NCBI RefSeq assembly: GCF_965232925.1
Contig: NZ_CBDDRA010000020.1
Coordinates: 1-64,000 of the forward strand
Direction of reading: 5' to 3'
Length of the DNA: 64,000 nucleotides
Source of the DNA: Tumidithrix helvetica
GTDB lineage: Bacteria > Cyanobacteriota > Cyanobacteriia > Pseudanabaenales > Pseudanabaenaceae
The notes beneath the pieces were generated by a model. It made no database searches and was not told the origin of the DNA. It saw nothing but the letters and a program-made list of their open reading frames with translations. This document shows, in pieces, positions 17,061 through 26,794 of the stretch. Every line of letters begins with the position of its first letter. Position 1 is the first letter of the stretch. Position numbers and translations under genes: made by a program.

Positions 17061-18755
17061 ATGGATAACTTTAATATCCAAAATAGTAACTACGAGCAGA
17101 CCCTAAACGGGATTACAAAAGACCTCGCAGATCTGCGGGCAAATCTGATCGGACGGCTCAGCCGCGAAATCTTGATCCTGCAAGCCCAAAAAAATGCTCT
17201 GACAGACGATATTCAACGTCTGCAAGCGCAGAGGAACGAGCTTGAGGTGCAGATCGTGTCACAGCAAGGACTAAATCAACAGGAAATTCAGCGCCAACAA
17301 TGGATCGAGCAACTTGCCCGTGCGATCGCAGTTCACCTCAAAGCCGATACCTATACGTCTAACTCTGCACCTTTAAATCAATATTCGCAAAACGTCGATC
17401 GTTTAATTACCAATTTAGATAGTTCGCTCAGAGCAACGTTTCAAGCACTCCAGAGCGATGTTGACAGCTACCAAAAAGAGCTAGATCGACAAATGGGTCG
17501 GATGTATAGCCAAAGGCAGCAAGGAGAGTTAATGCTGGCAGCTTTGGTAGAGAGACTCAACGAGCAGCTACATAGCTCTCCCAGCCCCAATAGCTACACC
17601 AACGGCAATGGTGTGTCTGTTTCTGAAACTAGTTCCAGAAACGACATTCCTGAAATGAGATCGGATGTCAAAACAACGGTAAGAACCAATGGCAACGGTT
17701 CCTATGGATCGGCTAGTTCTGCCAAGCTTCCCCCAATCTATGGCAATCAAAACCTAGCCACAACTGTTGCACAGCCCAAAAAAATCCTAAGTGATGATTG
17801 GTGGCAGGGATTCATGTTGGTGTTGGCAGCCTCGGTGATTCTTTCTCTGCAAAATGTATTCGTCAAAATTGTCTTTTCACCCTTTGACATTTTGGGTGGT
17901 TTTCATTTTGGTGGCTTAATCAAGCCCAGCATCAACAGTTCTTTTATGTTGCTGTTTTTGAGAATGCTGTTTGCGACGCCTTTAATGTGGTTGGTAGCAA
18001 CGCAAATCTTTAAAGTCAATGTCAAACGAGACATTCAGCAAACCTTAGCCCCCAATCGGCGACCTTTATTTTGGCGCGTTGTGATGAGTGCGGTGTTGCA
18101 ATTCACATCATTTGCTTTCATCTATCTAGCGATCGGCTTGATGAAACCTGGTATTGCTGTCACGCTATTTTTCATTTTCCCAACCGTCACTGTTTTATTG
18201 GCTTGGTTTTTGTTTGGCGATCGCCCCACAAGGGCAAGATGGGTTGTGATTGGAATTGTGTACTTTGGTGCGATTTTAACCGCTAAAGATGTGATTGCTG
18301 GGATGCAGCCCAACTTAAATCCGATTGGGATTGTCTATGCAGTACTATCTGGCATTACATTTGCTGGCTATATCGTTGCCTCCCAAGCTTGTTTTAAACA
18401 GCTCAACCCTGTCTCGTTTACGACAATTAACTTCAGTGTGGTTTTATTACTCTGTTTATGCACTTTGCCCTTTATCTCATCTTCAATTGCTTTAAACCAG
18501 TCCCTTTTAGGCATGTGTTTCTTGATCTCTCTGACAACCTTGAGTGGTTACTTACTAACAAGCTTTGGCACAAAGCTCATGGGGGCATCCCAAGCTTCGA
18601 TAGTTAGCGCCAGTGGACCTGCATTTACAACGTTTCTGGCATTTGCAATCTTGTCAGATAAGATCGAGCCCTTACAGGTAGTTGGGGTATTGATTGTTAC
18701 CTTTGGAGTTGCATTGCTAAGTTTGCAAAACCTCTATAAACGACCTGCTCGGTGA
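17061..18755 (+). CDS. EamA/DMT-family transporter with N-terminal coiled coil
   Basis: 564 residues in two parts. Residues 1-235 are soluble: an LQAQKNALTDDIQRLQAQRN coiled coil, then a flexible S/N/T-rich linker. From about 245 to the end is a ten-helix drug/metabolite transporter with two EamA repeats (for example FVKIVF, LRMLFATPLMW, and FGVALLSLQNLY at the end). The substrate is unknown. The long soluble head is unusual for EamA proteins and may multimerise or tether it. The gene begins 68 bp after cimA. Confidence 0.82.
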   Translation: MDNFNIQNSNYEQTLNGITKDLADLRANLIGRLSREILILQAQKNALTDDIQRLQAQRNELEVQIVSQQGLNQQEIQRQQWIEQLARAIAVHLKADTYTSNSAPLNQYSQNVDRLITNLDSSLRATFQALQSDVDSYQKELDRQMGRMYSQRQQGELMLAALVERLNEQLHSSPSPNSYTNGNGVSVSETSSRNDIPEMRSDVKTTVRTNGNGSYGSASSAKLPPIYGNQNLATTVAQPKKILSDDWWQGFMLVLAASVILSLQNVFVKIVFSPFDILGGFHFGGLIKPSINSSFMLLFLRMLFATPLMWLVATQIFKVNVKRDIQQTLAPNRRPLFWRVVMSAVLQFTSFAFIYLAIGLMKPGIAVTLFFIFPTVTVLLAWFLFGDRPTRARWVVIGIVYFGAILTAKDVIAGMQPNLNPIGIVYAVLSGITFAGYIVASQACFKQLNPVSFTTINFSVVLLLCLCTLPFISSSIALNQSLLGMCFLISLTTLSGYLLTSFGTKLMGASQASIVSASGPAFTTFLAFAILSDKIEPLQVVGVLIVTFGVALLSLQNLYKRPAR

Positions 18756-18895
18756 GTGCATTGACTGAGAAAATTGGATTAAAAAATAGGCTGCGATTTT
18801 GCCTGTCAAGCCGTTAGAATATTATCCACAGGTAATCATCACCTCATTCTGTCTATCTTTAAGTTATTCGCTTGGGATATTAGCTAGGTAAGCAA

Positions 18896-19609
18896 GTGGT
18901 AAGAGATTTTCGAGATCGTTTTCAAGAAACAACCTCAACATCGCAGCAATTTATGCGATCGCTCAGTCATAGTCTGAAGCGTAAGCAAGATTTCCCCGTT
19001 TGGGCATTAGTGGCTGTAATGTTGCTGCTCATGCTGTTTTGGAATTGGCAACTGGTGACGGCAACCATGGCTGGTATCGTGGTGATGAGCCTGATCTATA
19101 TCTTGCAAGACTGGGAATGGCAGGGGCTCCTACCCCGCCTTCAGAAGCTTTGGCTGAGTCCCTATCGTCGTTTGTCCCTTGCTGTAGCAACAGGGGCTTC
19201 CACCGTATTTTTTACTTACACGTTATTGGGAATTTGGAGTAGTATTCCCGACCACTGGTTAGCCTCAGCCGAGATCCTACAGTTAACCGCCACTTTTGCG
19301 GTATTACTCTTACTGGCGCAGCAGATCATCGATCGCTGGGTACAGAAACAACAAACCAGCATCGACCAGCTCATTTCTCGTATCACTTCAGCTGACGACC
19401 TAGAGCGCCTCATCGCCGTACGCCAACTCGCTCAATGCGTCCAACAAAAACGTTTTCCGCTCAGTCAAGAACGCGCGATCGCTGACTATTGCCATCTACT
19501 TCTCAGCCGCGAGTCAGTCCCTGCAATTCGAGATGCCGCCTTGGAAACCATAGAAAGCCTTCACTATCTCAACCTACCTTCTTCCTCAGTCCGCAACCTA
19601 TCTAGCTAG
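18896..19609 (+). CDS. Membrane protein with C-terminal helical-repeat domain
   Basis: 237 residues from a GTG at 18896; an ATG at 18953 is the alternative. After a basic N-terminus come about three or four membrane helices (VWALVAVMLLLMLFWNWQL, TMAGIVVMSLIYIL, and two more up to about 150). Then a soluble segment (ISRITSADDLERLIAVRQLAQCV) resembles armadillo/HEAT-like helical repeats. It looks like a conserved cyanobacterial protein of unknown function. Confidence 0.65.
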   Translation: MVRDFRDRFQETTSTSQQFMRSLSHSLKRKQDFPVWALVAVMLLLMLFWNWQLVTATMAGIVVMSLIYILQDWEWQGLLPRLQKLWLSPYRRLSLAVATGASTVFFTYTLLGIWSSIPDHWLASAEILQLTATFAVLLLLAQQIIDRWVQKQQTSIDQLISRITSADDLERLIAVRQLAQCVQQKRFPLSQERAIADYCHLLLSRESVPAIRDAALETIESLHYLNLPSSSVRNLSS

Positions 19610-19951
19610 TATTTACAAACAAGAAATATTAGGGATTTACGCTAGCAAAAACAGATCTTACGCGCCCGAATATCTTCTCCATAAATGCAACAGCTCATGC
19701 TTATCTCGAACTTTTTCGCGTATATCAACAGCATCCTTCCGACTGATGAAATACGATCTGTTGAATATTCGAGGTTAGTGCTTAATGCTGAATCTTTGTC
19801 CCTGTATCGACTAACACAAAGATAAATACCCAAGTTTGGTCTGATCTTTTAAGGGGGCAGTTTATCGTGCTGATAAATTTTGTTGCGGCGATCGCTTAAG
19901 CTTGCACCATCACCTTCTAACATCTCAATTCCTACTCATTCTTCACTAGTA
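19610..19951. other. 342-bp leader of the first ammonium transporter gene
   Basis: No gene or repeat is evident. GTATCGACTAACAC at 19804-19817 is one base off the NtcA core (GTA-N8-TAC) and lies about 135 bp before the start codon. I regard it as weak. Confidence 0.3.
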
Positions 19952-21454
19952 ATGAAACCAGCCATCACAAAGAAAAAACGGCATTTACCAAAACTGCTGG
20001 CACTGAGCATTGGCTCCATGATTTTTGCAGTATTTGCTCCAACGGTAGTTCATGCAGCAGATCCAGCGACGATTGACTCTTTGACCAAGACCACCACAGA
20101 TATGAAGGTGTCCATTGACACCACATGGGTGTTGATATCTGGTTTTTTAGTATTTTTTATGCAGTGTGGCTTTGCCATGCTAGAAGCGGGCTTAGTGCGT
20201 CAAACGGGTGTTGTAAATACCCTGATCGAAAACTTTATTGACGCAGCAACAACAATTCTAGGTTGGTGGGCAACTGGATTTGCGATCGCTTTCGGTACCA
20301 GTGCCAATGGATTTTATGGCACAGATAACTTCTTTCTCAGCCAAGCGATCTCAACAGCTTCCGATGGTACATTAACTTACGCCATGGGTGCAGGTGGTTC
20401 CAGCGCCCAGATCAGCACTTTCACGCTGTTTTTCTTCCAATTTGCCTTTGCTGCCACAGCAAGTACGATTACCACAGGCTCGATGGCAGAGCGAACAGAC
20501 TTTATTGGTGACTTGATCTACAGTACTGTGATGGGCGCATTTAGCTACCCCCTTATCGTGCACTGGGTCTGGAATAGCGGTGGTTGGCTAGATAAGCTCA
20601 GCTACCACGACTTTGCGGGTAGTTCGGTTGTCCATGCTGTGGGGGGCTTTACCGCACTTGTCGGTGCAATTATGCTCGGGCCACGTCCAAATCGCGTGTG
20701 GGGACAGATGCCGCCCGCTCACAATTTGGGCTATGCAACGATTGGCACGATGATTCTTTGGTTTGGTTGGTACGGCTTTAATCCAGGCTCTGCTTTAACT
20801 ATGAGCAACCCTGGTTTGGTCAGCCTCGTAACCATTAACACATCCTTGGCAGCAGCGGCAGGAGCCATGACGGCTCTGATTTATGTCTACATCCGCTTCA
20901 AACAGTGGCACTTGTTTTGTGCGCTGAATGGTTCTCTTGCAGGCTTAGTTGCCATTACAGGTGGCTGTGCGTTTTTAATGCCTTGGGCAGCAGTACTGAT
21001 TGGCGCGATCGCAGGCGTCATCGTAATTGTGGCAGTGGATGTGGTCGAATGGTTTGAAATTGACGATCCAGTCGGTGCTTTCGCCGTTCATGGTTGCTGC
21101 GGATCGTTTGGAATCATTGCGATCGGCTTTCTTGGCGATCCGAGATTGACCTTAAATCAAAAAGCTGGACTTTTTCTGGGGGGAGGATTTGATATTCTAG
21201 CCGTACAGTTGGGCGGTTTAGCCGCGATCGTGGCATTTACTTCTGCTTTTGCTTTTCTCATGTTCGGTGCGCTCAAAACAATGGGTCTCTTGCGCGTGCA
21301 TCCCGAAGCCGATCGCGTGGGTATTGATGTTTACGAACACGGTGCCTCTGTATGGCCAGATGTCTATCCCATCGATGGTTTTCAAGATGATTTGGATGAT
21401 GAATATGAAGATGAAGCAGACGAACCAACCAATTTGCGATCGCTTAAAAGTTGA
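19952..21454 (+). CDS. amt: Ammonium transporter (Amt family), first copy
   Basis: A trimeric membrane ammonium channel, 500 residues from ATG 19952; in-frame TTG codons upstream are less likely. A signal peptide (ending VVHAAD) precedes eleven helices. Family motifs: FFMQCGFAMLEAGLVR, GFAIAFG, FFFQFAFAATASTITTGSMAER, HWVWNSGGWL, DFAGSSVVHAVGGF and VGAFAVHGCCGSFG, with the pore histidines. The cytoplasmic tail is acidic (DDLDDEYEDEADEP). It differs clearly from the second copy 600 bp downstream, so this is not a recent tandem duplication. Confidence 0.94.
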   Translation: MKPAITKKKRHLPKLLALSIGSMIFAVFAPTVVHAADPATIDSLTKTTTDMKVSIDTTWVLISGFLVFFMQCGFAMLEAGLVRQTGVVNTLIENFIDAATTILGWWATGFAIAFGTSANGFYGTDNFFLSQAISTASDGTLTYAMGAGGSSAQISTFTLFFFQFAFAATASTITTGSMAERTDFIGDLIYSTVMGAFSYPLIVHWVWNSGGWLDKLSYHDFAGSSVVHAVGGFTALVGAIMLGPRPNRVWGQMPPAHNLGYATIGTMILWFGWYGFNPGSALTMSNPGLVSLVTINTSLAAAAGAMTALIYVYIRFKQWHLFCALNGSLAGLVAITGGCAFLMPWAAVLIGAIAGVIVIVAVDVVEWFEIDDPVGAFAVHGCCGSFGIIAIGFLGDPRLTLNQKAGLFLGGGFDILAVQLGGLAAIVAFTSAFAFLMFGALKTMGLLRVHPEADRVGIDVYEHGASVWPDVYPIDGFQDDLDDEYEDEADEPTNLRSLKS

Positions 21455-21556
21455 GATTTAGAAAGCGATCGGCGATCGGAACAAAAGGGGCTTTTCGTAT
21501 CAAGTCACGTATTTTATTTCAACTTTTAAAATCATTTAATATTTTCAAAATACTGC

Positions 21557-21660
21557 TGAATTTTGCCCGAATCAAAGTTCAGTTTCAATAAATACTTCAC
21601 CATATATTTTGGGGCAGAAAATCATTGCGTACTAATGAATTTTGCCCGAATTAAAGTTTA
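21557..21660 (+). repeat. Direct repeats TGAATTTTGCCCGAAT between the two amt genes
   Basis: TGAATTTTGCCCGAAT followed by (C/T)AAAGTT(C/T)A occurs at 21557 and again at 21636, 79 bp apart, each preceded by TACT. The matching block is about 25 bp with two or three changes. Neither lies in a gene. They may be operator copies for the downstream amt gene or remains of a repeat. Confidence 0.6.
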
Positions 21661-21739
21661 ATCTCAGCCCATATTGATATCTGCAAAATTGTGAAATGTA
21701 TAAGCCAAAATGCTTTATTTATTGCGCCTAGAGAAAGAT

Positions 21740-21753
21740 GTAACATCTGATAC
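21740..21753 (+). promoter_or_regulatory. Candidate NtcA site upstream of the second amt gene
   Basis: GTAACATCTGATAC matches GTA-N8-TAC exactly. It lies about 330 bp before the start codon, and a TAAGTT at 21786 could serve as a -10 element, though about 10 bp further away than in classical NtcA-activated promoters. Nitrogen control of amt genes by NtcA is established in cyanobacteria; use of this site is inferred. Confidence 0.5.
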
Positions 21754-22080
21754 AAAGTCATCCCCCTTGGTCTGGTGAGATCTAGTAAGTTTAATTGAAC
21801 ATTTGACTAAACCTGACTAATTTCTTCAAGGCAGTTTCTTCCTTGACTTTAGAAGCTTAAAAATTTTTCTGCTCGATATTTTGCTGCTATGTCGTATGCA
21901 ATTTTTTCGATTAGAAACTGTTGCTTTACCGCATATATGTCTGGCTGAACGTATTCCTCGGTGTATTAGCAGGATATTCATTAAGTGTCTAGAGATACAG
22001 AATTGGTTTTCCGATAGATAGATAGTCAAATGCAATTCTTATGTAGATCAATTCCTAGGGTTTGTGAGGTAAAAACTAAA

Positions 22081-23511
22081 GTGCTAAGAAAGCTTCTAAT
22101 TTCCGGGGTAATCACATTGTGTATGCTGATTCTCCCATTTGTAGGGAGTGCATGGGCTGCAGATCCTGCTCCCGCTCCACCATGGGCTGCTAATTCAGGT
22201 GATACAGCTTTTATGCTCGTAGCATCTGCGTTAGTTTTGTTTATGACTCCTGGTTTAGCCTTCTTTTATGGAGGTTTGGTGCGATCGCGCAACGTTCTCA
22301 ACACCATGATGATGAGCTTCTTGCTCTTAGCAATGGTGGGTGTGACCTGGACATTGTTTGGCTATAGCCTTTCCTTTGATGTCACGCTTGGTCCCAGCGG
22401 CTTTGGCGAAGGACTGGAAAAATTCATTGGTGGTCTTGATTGGTTAGCCTTGAATAAAGTTGCGGCAGATGCAGCAGATCCAATTGGCTATGCCGCTACA
22501 ATTCCGCACCAAGTGTTTATGGTTTACCAAATGATGTTTGCCGTGATTACACCGGCACTGATATCAGGTGCAATCGTAGAGCGCATGTCTTTCAAAGCCT
22601 ACTTTTGGTTTATGTTACTTTGGTCTTCTCTAATTTACCCTCCCTTGGCTCACTGGGTTTGGGGTAAAGGCTGGCTCGGTGCGATGGGTGCTTTAGACTT
22701 CGCAGGTGGTACCGTCGTTCACATCAGCTCTGGCGTTTCGGCAGTTATTGCTGTATTGATGATTGGACCGCGTAAAAACTATACGACCACCCCTCATATA
22801 CCTCACAACGTTCCTTTTGTTTTACTAGGAATTGGAATGCTGTGGTTTGGTTGGTTTGGTTTCAACGCAGGTAGTGCTCTTTCTGCTGGTTCCCTAGCAA
22901 CTGTTGCTTTTGTAGCAACAATGGTTTCAACATCGGCTGGTGGTTTAACATGGATGCTTGTTGAGTGGGTATTTAGAGGCAAACCCACAGCCGTTGGTAT
23001 TGCCAGTGGCTTCCTCGCCGGGCTTGTTGGCGTTACACCCGCAGCTGGATTTGTCACACCCATTGGCGGAATTCTAATCGGCTCGATTACAGCTGTTTTC
23101 TGCTTTATTGCTGTCAACTTGCGTGCTAAGTTTCAATTTGATGACTCTTTGGATACTTTCTCAGTACATGGAGTAGGAGGAACTATTGGAGCAATGCTTA
23201 CTGGTGTATTTGCAACCAAAGCTGTCAACCAAATTATGGATCCAGCGACAAAACAGCCTATTAATCTTGGCTTGCTTGATGGTAACGGTGGGCAAATATT
23301 AATTCAATTTTATGGTGTTGCTGCAACCTATATCTTTGCTGCAGTTGGTACAGCCATTATCCTTTTTGTTTTAAAGCTCGTATTTGGCGATCTGCGTGTC
23401 AAGCCAGATACCGAAACGCAAGGGTTGGATATTGCCTTACATGGTGAAGAAGGTTATGGTCAAGACTTTGGCACTGGTGGCTATGCTTTATCAGAAGGTG
23501 AAGCTCAATAG
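22081..23511 (+). CDS. amt: Ammonium transporter (Amt family), second copy
   Basis: The 476-residue frame from GTG 22081 is preceded by GAGGT ten bases upstream and gives a clean signal peptide (KLLISGVITLCMLILPFV to AWAAD); an ATG at 22030 would add 17 residues. Motifs: PGLAFFYGGLVRSRNVLNTM, QMMFAVITPALISGAIVER, HWVWGKGWL, DFAGGTVVHISSG, DTFSVHGVGGTIGAML. This is the high-similarity Amt1/AmtB type. An NtcA-like site and a pair of direct repeats lie upstream, and a hairpin terminator follows. Confidence 0.95.
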   Translation: MLRKLLISGVITLCMLILPFVGSAWAADPAPAPPWAANSGDTAFMLVASALVLFMTPGLAFFYGGLVRSRNVLNTMMMSFLLLAMVGVTWTLFGYSLSFDVTLGPSGFGEGLEKFIGGLDWLALNKVAADAADPIGYAATIPHQVFMVYQMMFAVITPALISGAIVERMSFKAYFWFMLLWSSLIYPPLAHWVWGKGWLGAMGALDFAGGTVVHISSGVSAVIAVLMIGPRKNYTTTPHIPHNVPFVLLGIGMLWFGWFGFNAGSALSAGSLATVAFVATMVSTSAGGLTWMLVEWVFRGKPTAVGIASGFLAGLVGVTPAAGFVTPIGGILIGSITAVFCFIAVNLRAKFQFDDSLDTFSVHGVGGTIGAMLTGVFATKAVNQIMDPATKQPINLGLLDGNGGQILIQFYGVAATYIFAAVGTAIILFVLKLVFGDLRVKPDTETQGLDIALHGEEGYGQDFGTGGYALSEGEAQ

Positions 23512-23540
23512 TCTTTTGCCCTTCATTATATTCAGATGAC

Positions 23541-23577
23541 AAAAAGTGTTCCTAGTCTAGTCCTAGGAGCACTTTTT
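23541..23577 (+). terminator. Rho-independent terminator after the second amt gene
   Basis: AAAAAGTGTTCCTAG and CTAGGAGCACTTTTT form a 15-bp stem with one G-T pair, ending in a T run. It starts 30 bp after the stop codon. Confidence 0.85.
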
Positions 23578-23664
23578 TATATTGGTTCAGACGTTCGAGC
23601 TGATGCTACATTGCAGTGCTGATAGACTAGAAATTAAGCTACGCAAATTATCTGTTGCCTGTCT

Positions 23665-24405
23665 ATGAATAACCCAAACGAGCTTGAAGATAATCTAGAG
23701 TCCTTAAAAAATCACAATCAACAATTAGCCGAGCAACTACTTTTATCGCAGCTAGAGTGCAGTCAAATTAAGCGAAAACTTGAGGAGCTTGAAGCTCAAG
23801 AGCTAGAGAAAATTTCTTTAATCGTGCAACTGTTAGAGGTTGGACTTGCACTTTCAAGTATCAAAGATTTGAGAGAGCTATTGAGTTTGATTTTGTCAAA
23901 AAGCCGAGAAATCACCTGTAGCGATGCTGGCAGTATTTATTTGATCGATCGCACTGGCTCAGTTGATAGTATTTGCTTTGAGGTTTCTCAAAATTATTCG
24001 CAACCCGAGCGATCGCTGAAAAATTTTGCGATGCCCATGAGCCCCGATAGTTTGGTTGGATATGTAGCAATTACGGGCGAAGTTTTAAACATACCAGATG
24101 TCAAAAATATCCCATCTCATGTTTCTTATCGTCACTACCAAGCCATGGATCGCGATATTGAGTACATTACTCGCTCAGTCCTGGTTGTGCCCATGCAAGG
24201 TTCAGCAGGAACGGTGGTTGGAGTCATGCAATTAATCAATCGTAAAGTTAAGCCTGACGATCTCATAACCGATAAAAATGTGAGCAAAGTCACGCAATCC
24301 TACTCAGATTGGGAAGTTTGTGTCTTGCGATCGCTGGCTAGCCAAGCAGCACTGTGTATTGAGCGCAACCAACTTATGAGCGGGCACTTACCTATTTCGC
24401 CATAG
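23665..24405 (+). CDS. Stand-alone GAF-domain protein with coiled-coil N-terminus
   Basis: 246 residues. The first 55 are an acidic coiled coil rich in leucine and glutamine; about 60-240 form a GAF domain (LLSLILSKSREITCSDAGSI, SLVGYVAITGEVLNIPDV, GVMQLINRK) of the kind found in phosphodiesterases and adenylate cyclases. There is no output domain and no bilin-binding cysteine in the usual place, so it probably binds a small molecule such as a cyclic nucleotide and acts through partners. Its partner is unknown. Confidence 0.8.
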   Translation: MNNPNELEDNLESLKNHNQQLAEQLLLSQLECSQIKRKLEELEAQELEKISLIVQLLEVGLALSSIKDLRELLSLILSKSREITCSDAGSIYLIDRTGSVDSICFEVSQNYSQPERSLKNFAMPMSPDSLVGYVAITGEVLNIPDVKNIPSHVSYRHYQAMDRDIEYITRSVLVVPMQGSAGTVVGVMQLINRKVKPDDLITDKNVSKVTQSYSDWEVCVLRSLASQAALCIERNQLMSGHLPISP

Positions 24406-24532
24406 GCAGAAGGTAGGCGATTAGCAAATAAAGTTCTGAATTGAGTTTCGATAGGTTTAATTCTAGTTTTCCGATAGAATGAGATTTGCTATATCAATCT
24501 CTATTTTTCATTTCATTGGGAGATTCTCATTC

Positions 24533-24649
24533 ATGCTCACGCTCAAAATCGTGGTTTATATCACCGTCATATTTTTTGTTAGCCTTTTTGTATTTGGTTT
24601 TCTGAATAGCGATCCCTCTCGTAACCCCGGTAGCAAAGATCTAGAGTAA
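24533..24649 (+). CDS. psbI: Photosystem II reaction-centre protein I (PsbI)
   Basis: A 38-residue single-helix subunit at the photosystem II core, next to D1. The sequence MLTLKIVVYITVIFFVSLF, then VFGFLNSDPSRNPGSKDLE, matches PsbI over its whole length, including the conserved LKI start and DP-RNP--KDLE end. GGGAG about 9 bases before the ATG is a good ribosome binding site. The gene is easily missed because of its size. Confidence 0.97.
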   Translation: MLTLKIVVYITVIFFVSLFVFGFLNSDPSRNPGSKDLE

Positions 24650-24675
24650 AAACTCAACATAAAAATCTAAAATCA

Positions 24676-26484
24676 TTGGGAGTGTCTATCAAAAGCTCAA
24701 CAACCAAAGCATCTCCCTCTACTCAAAAAGAGGAGAAACGCTCTGAAGGTGGGGATTGGCGGTTATTACTGCAACTACTGCCATATGCAAAGCGCAGCAC
24801 AAAAGACTTAGTCATCTCATTTGTCCTCCTTGTCCCTTTGTCAGTTGCTGGAGCCATCCAGCCGATCTTGGTTCAACAGGGTATAGATGGACCCATTAAA
24901 CAAGGAGACTTAATTGGACTTAGGTCTGTCTGTTTATGGGTACTGCTAACGATTGTGGTGCGTTTGGCTTTGCAGGCTTGGCAAGGTTACTTAGTCCAAG
25001 CAGTAGGGCAAAAGATTACGTCTGATATCCGAACAGATCTCTTTCGTCATGTCACGTTACTCTCCACCAGCTTTTTTGACCGCACCCCTGTTGGGAAATT
25101 AATTACTCGCCTTACTAGCGATGTTGAGGCATTGGGAGATGTTTTTGCTACAGGTGCAGTAGGCATTTTTAGCGATCTTGCCTCGATCGCAGTAATCGCG
25201 CTATTTATGTTTTGGTTACGTTGGGATCTAGCGTTACTCCTTGTAGCAATGGTAATTCCCATTACAGGATTAATTGTTTTCTTTCAGCACGAATATCGCA
25301 AAGCCAACTACAAAGCGCGCGATCGCCTCGCTGAACTAAATTCAATCCTGCAAGAAAATATTATTGGCGTTGGCATTGTGCAGTTGTTTCGTCGAGAGAC
25401 GTTTAACTCAAAGCAACACAAAGAGGTCAACAAACGCTACATTGACGAAGTTAATACGACAATTTTTCACGACTCAGCGGTGTCAGCCACCCTAGAGTGG
25501 ATTGCCTTGGTTGCGATCGCAGGGGTTTTGTGGTTAGGCGGCGGACAGATTATCCAAAAAAGCCTCACCTTTGGCGAACTGTCTGCATTTGTGCTGTTTT
25601 CACAGAGGCTTTTCGATCCTCTGCGGCAGCTTGCCGAAAAATTTACAGTGATTCAATCGGGCTTTACCGCGATCGAGCGCATTAACAGTATCATGCGTGA
25701 AGCGATCGATATTCGCGATCCTGAGTTTCCTAAATCTTTGCCCTTAGATGGTAAAGGAGAGATTTGTTTTGAAGATGTTTGGTTTGGCTATAAGCCCGAT
25801 GAGTACGTCCTAAAAAATTTGAATTTTACAATTCGGGCTGGCGAGAAAGTAGCATTGGTAGGCCCAACTGGGGCAGGTAAAAGCTCGATTATTCGCTTGT
25901 TATCGCGACTCTATGAGCCGACCAAAGGTCGAATTATGATTGACGGTGTGGATATTAAAGAAATCACGCAATCAGAGTTGCGCCATCGCATTGGTGTGAT
26001 TTTACAGGACGCATTTTTATTCTCAGGGGATGTGAAAGCAAACATTTCTTTAGGTGAGGACTATAGCCTGGAGGAAGTAACGGCTGCTGCCCAGTCTATG
26101 AATGTCGATGGATTCATCCAAGCCCTACCCAATGGCTACAATACCCAAGTTCGGCAAAGAGGGACAAATCTTTCTGGTGGGCAGAAGCAGCTTTTAGCTT
26201 TTGCTCGTGCGGCGGTTCGCGATCCAAGAATCTTATTTCTGGATGAAGCTACGGCAAGTTTAGATGTAGGAACGGAATATTTAATTCAACAGGCACTCGA
26301 TCGCTTGCTCGTCGGGCGCACCACCATTATCATCGCTCATCGACTTTCCACAATTCGCACAGCCGATCGCATTTTGGTATTAAAGCAAGGCGAAGTCGTC
26401 GAGTCAGGCAGTCATACTGAACTGATCCAAAAGCAAGGTCTCTATGCCAGTCTGTACGAACTAGAGATGATGGCGACTCATTAA
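24676..26484 (+). CDS. ABC exporter, fused membrane and ATPase domains
   Basis: 602 residues: a six-helix type I exporter domain (about 45-340) followed by an ATPase. Walker A is GPTGAGKSS, the signature LSGGQKQLLAFARA, Walker B ILFLDEATASLD, and the switch histidine is in IIAHRLSTI. It acts as a dimer, probably on lipids, drugs or peptides; the substrate cannot be read from sequence. The frame opens with TTG 24676 and a GTG two codons later; neither has a strong ribosome binding site at good spacing. Confidence 0.88.
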   Translation: MGVSIKSSTTKASPSTQKEEKRSEGGDWRLLLQLLPYAKRSTKDLVISFVLLVPLSVAGAIQPILVQQGIDGPIKQGDLIGLRSVCLWVLLTIVVRLALQAWQGYLVQAVGQKITSDIRTDLFRHVTLLSTSFFDRTPVGKLITRLTSDVEALGDVFATGAVGIFSDLASIAVIALFMFWLRWDLALLLVAMVIPITGLIVFFQHEYRKANYKARDRLAELNSILQENIIGVGIVQLFRRETFNSKQHKEVNKRYIDEVNTTIFHDSAVSATLEWIALVAIAGVLWLGGGQIIQKSLTFGELSAFVLFSQRLFDPLRQLAEKFTVIQSGFTAIERINSIMREAIDIRDPEFPKSLPLDGKGEICFEDVWFGYKPDEYVLKNLNFTIRAGEKVALVGPTGAGKSSIIRLLSRLYEPTKGRIMIDGVDIKEITQSELRHRIGVILQDAFLFSGDVKANISLGEDYSLEEVTAAAQSMNVDGFIQALPNGYNTQVRQRGTNLSGGQKQLLAFARAAVRDPRILFLDEATASLDVGTEYLIQQALDRLLVGRTTIIIAHRLSTIRTADRILVLKQGEVVESGSHTELIQKQGLYASLYELEMMATH

Positions 26485-26794
26485 GTATTGTTATGACACT
26501 TTAATTCATAGCGAAGTTTTTGCAGGACAGAAACAATAACTTTTTAATAACTTTTTGGATGCCATTTAATAACTTTAGGGAATTGTCATAACTGCCATTG
26601 TTTCTGTAAAGTAATTACATCATAGAAGTGAAGATTTGCAAAAATCAATGATAAGTTTAGATTTTTGAGATTTTTAGAGTTTTCTCTTAGGTAAAAAAGA
26701 CTGAATGCTACAAAGTGGCTGGCTAGGGCTTCAGTAAAGATGCGTCAAGTTTAATCAGCAATGAAATCAGCAAATCGAGTAGTAAAAATAAACT
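26485..26794. other. 310-bp leader with three helically phased AATAACTTT repeats
   Basis: AATAACTTT occurs at 26535, 26546 and 26568, that is at spacings of 11 and 22 bp, all on one face of the helix. Such phasing is typical of operators bound by side-by-side response-regulator dimers (cyanobacterial Pho boxes have an 11-bp period), but the core differs from the known Pho box. The region is otherwise AT-rich and non-coding. Confidence 0.4.

Noticed and set aside
19804..19817. GTATCGACTAACAC as an NtcA site for the first amt gene
   Set aside because: One base off the invariant TAC half and no convincing -10 at the right distance.
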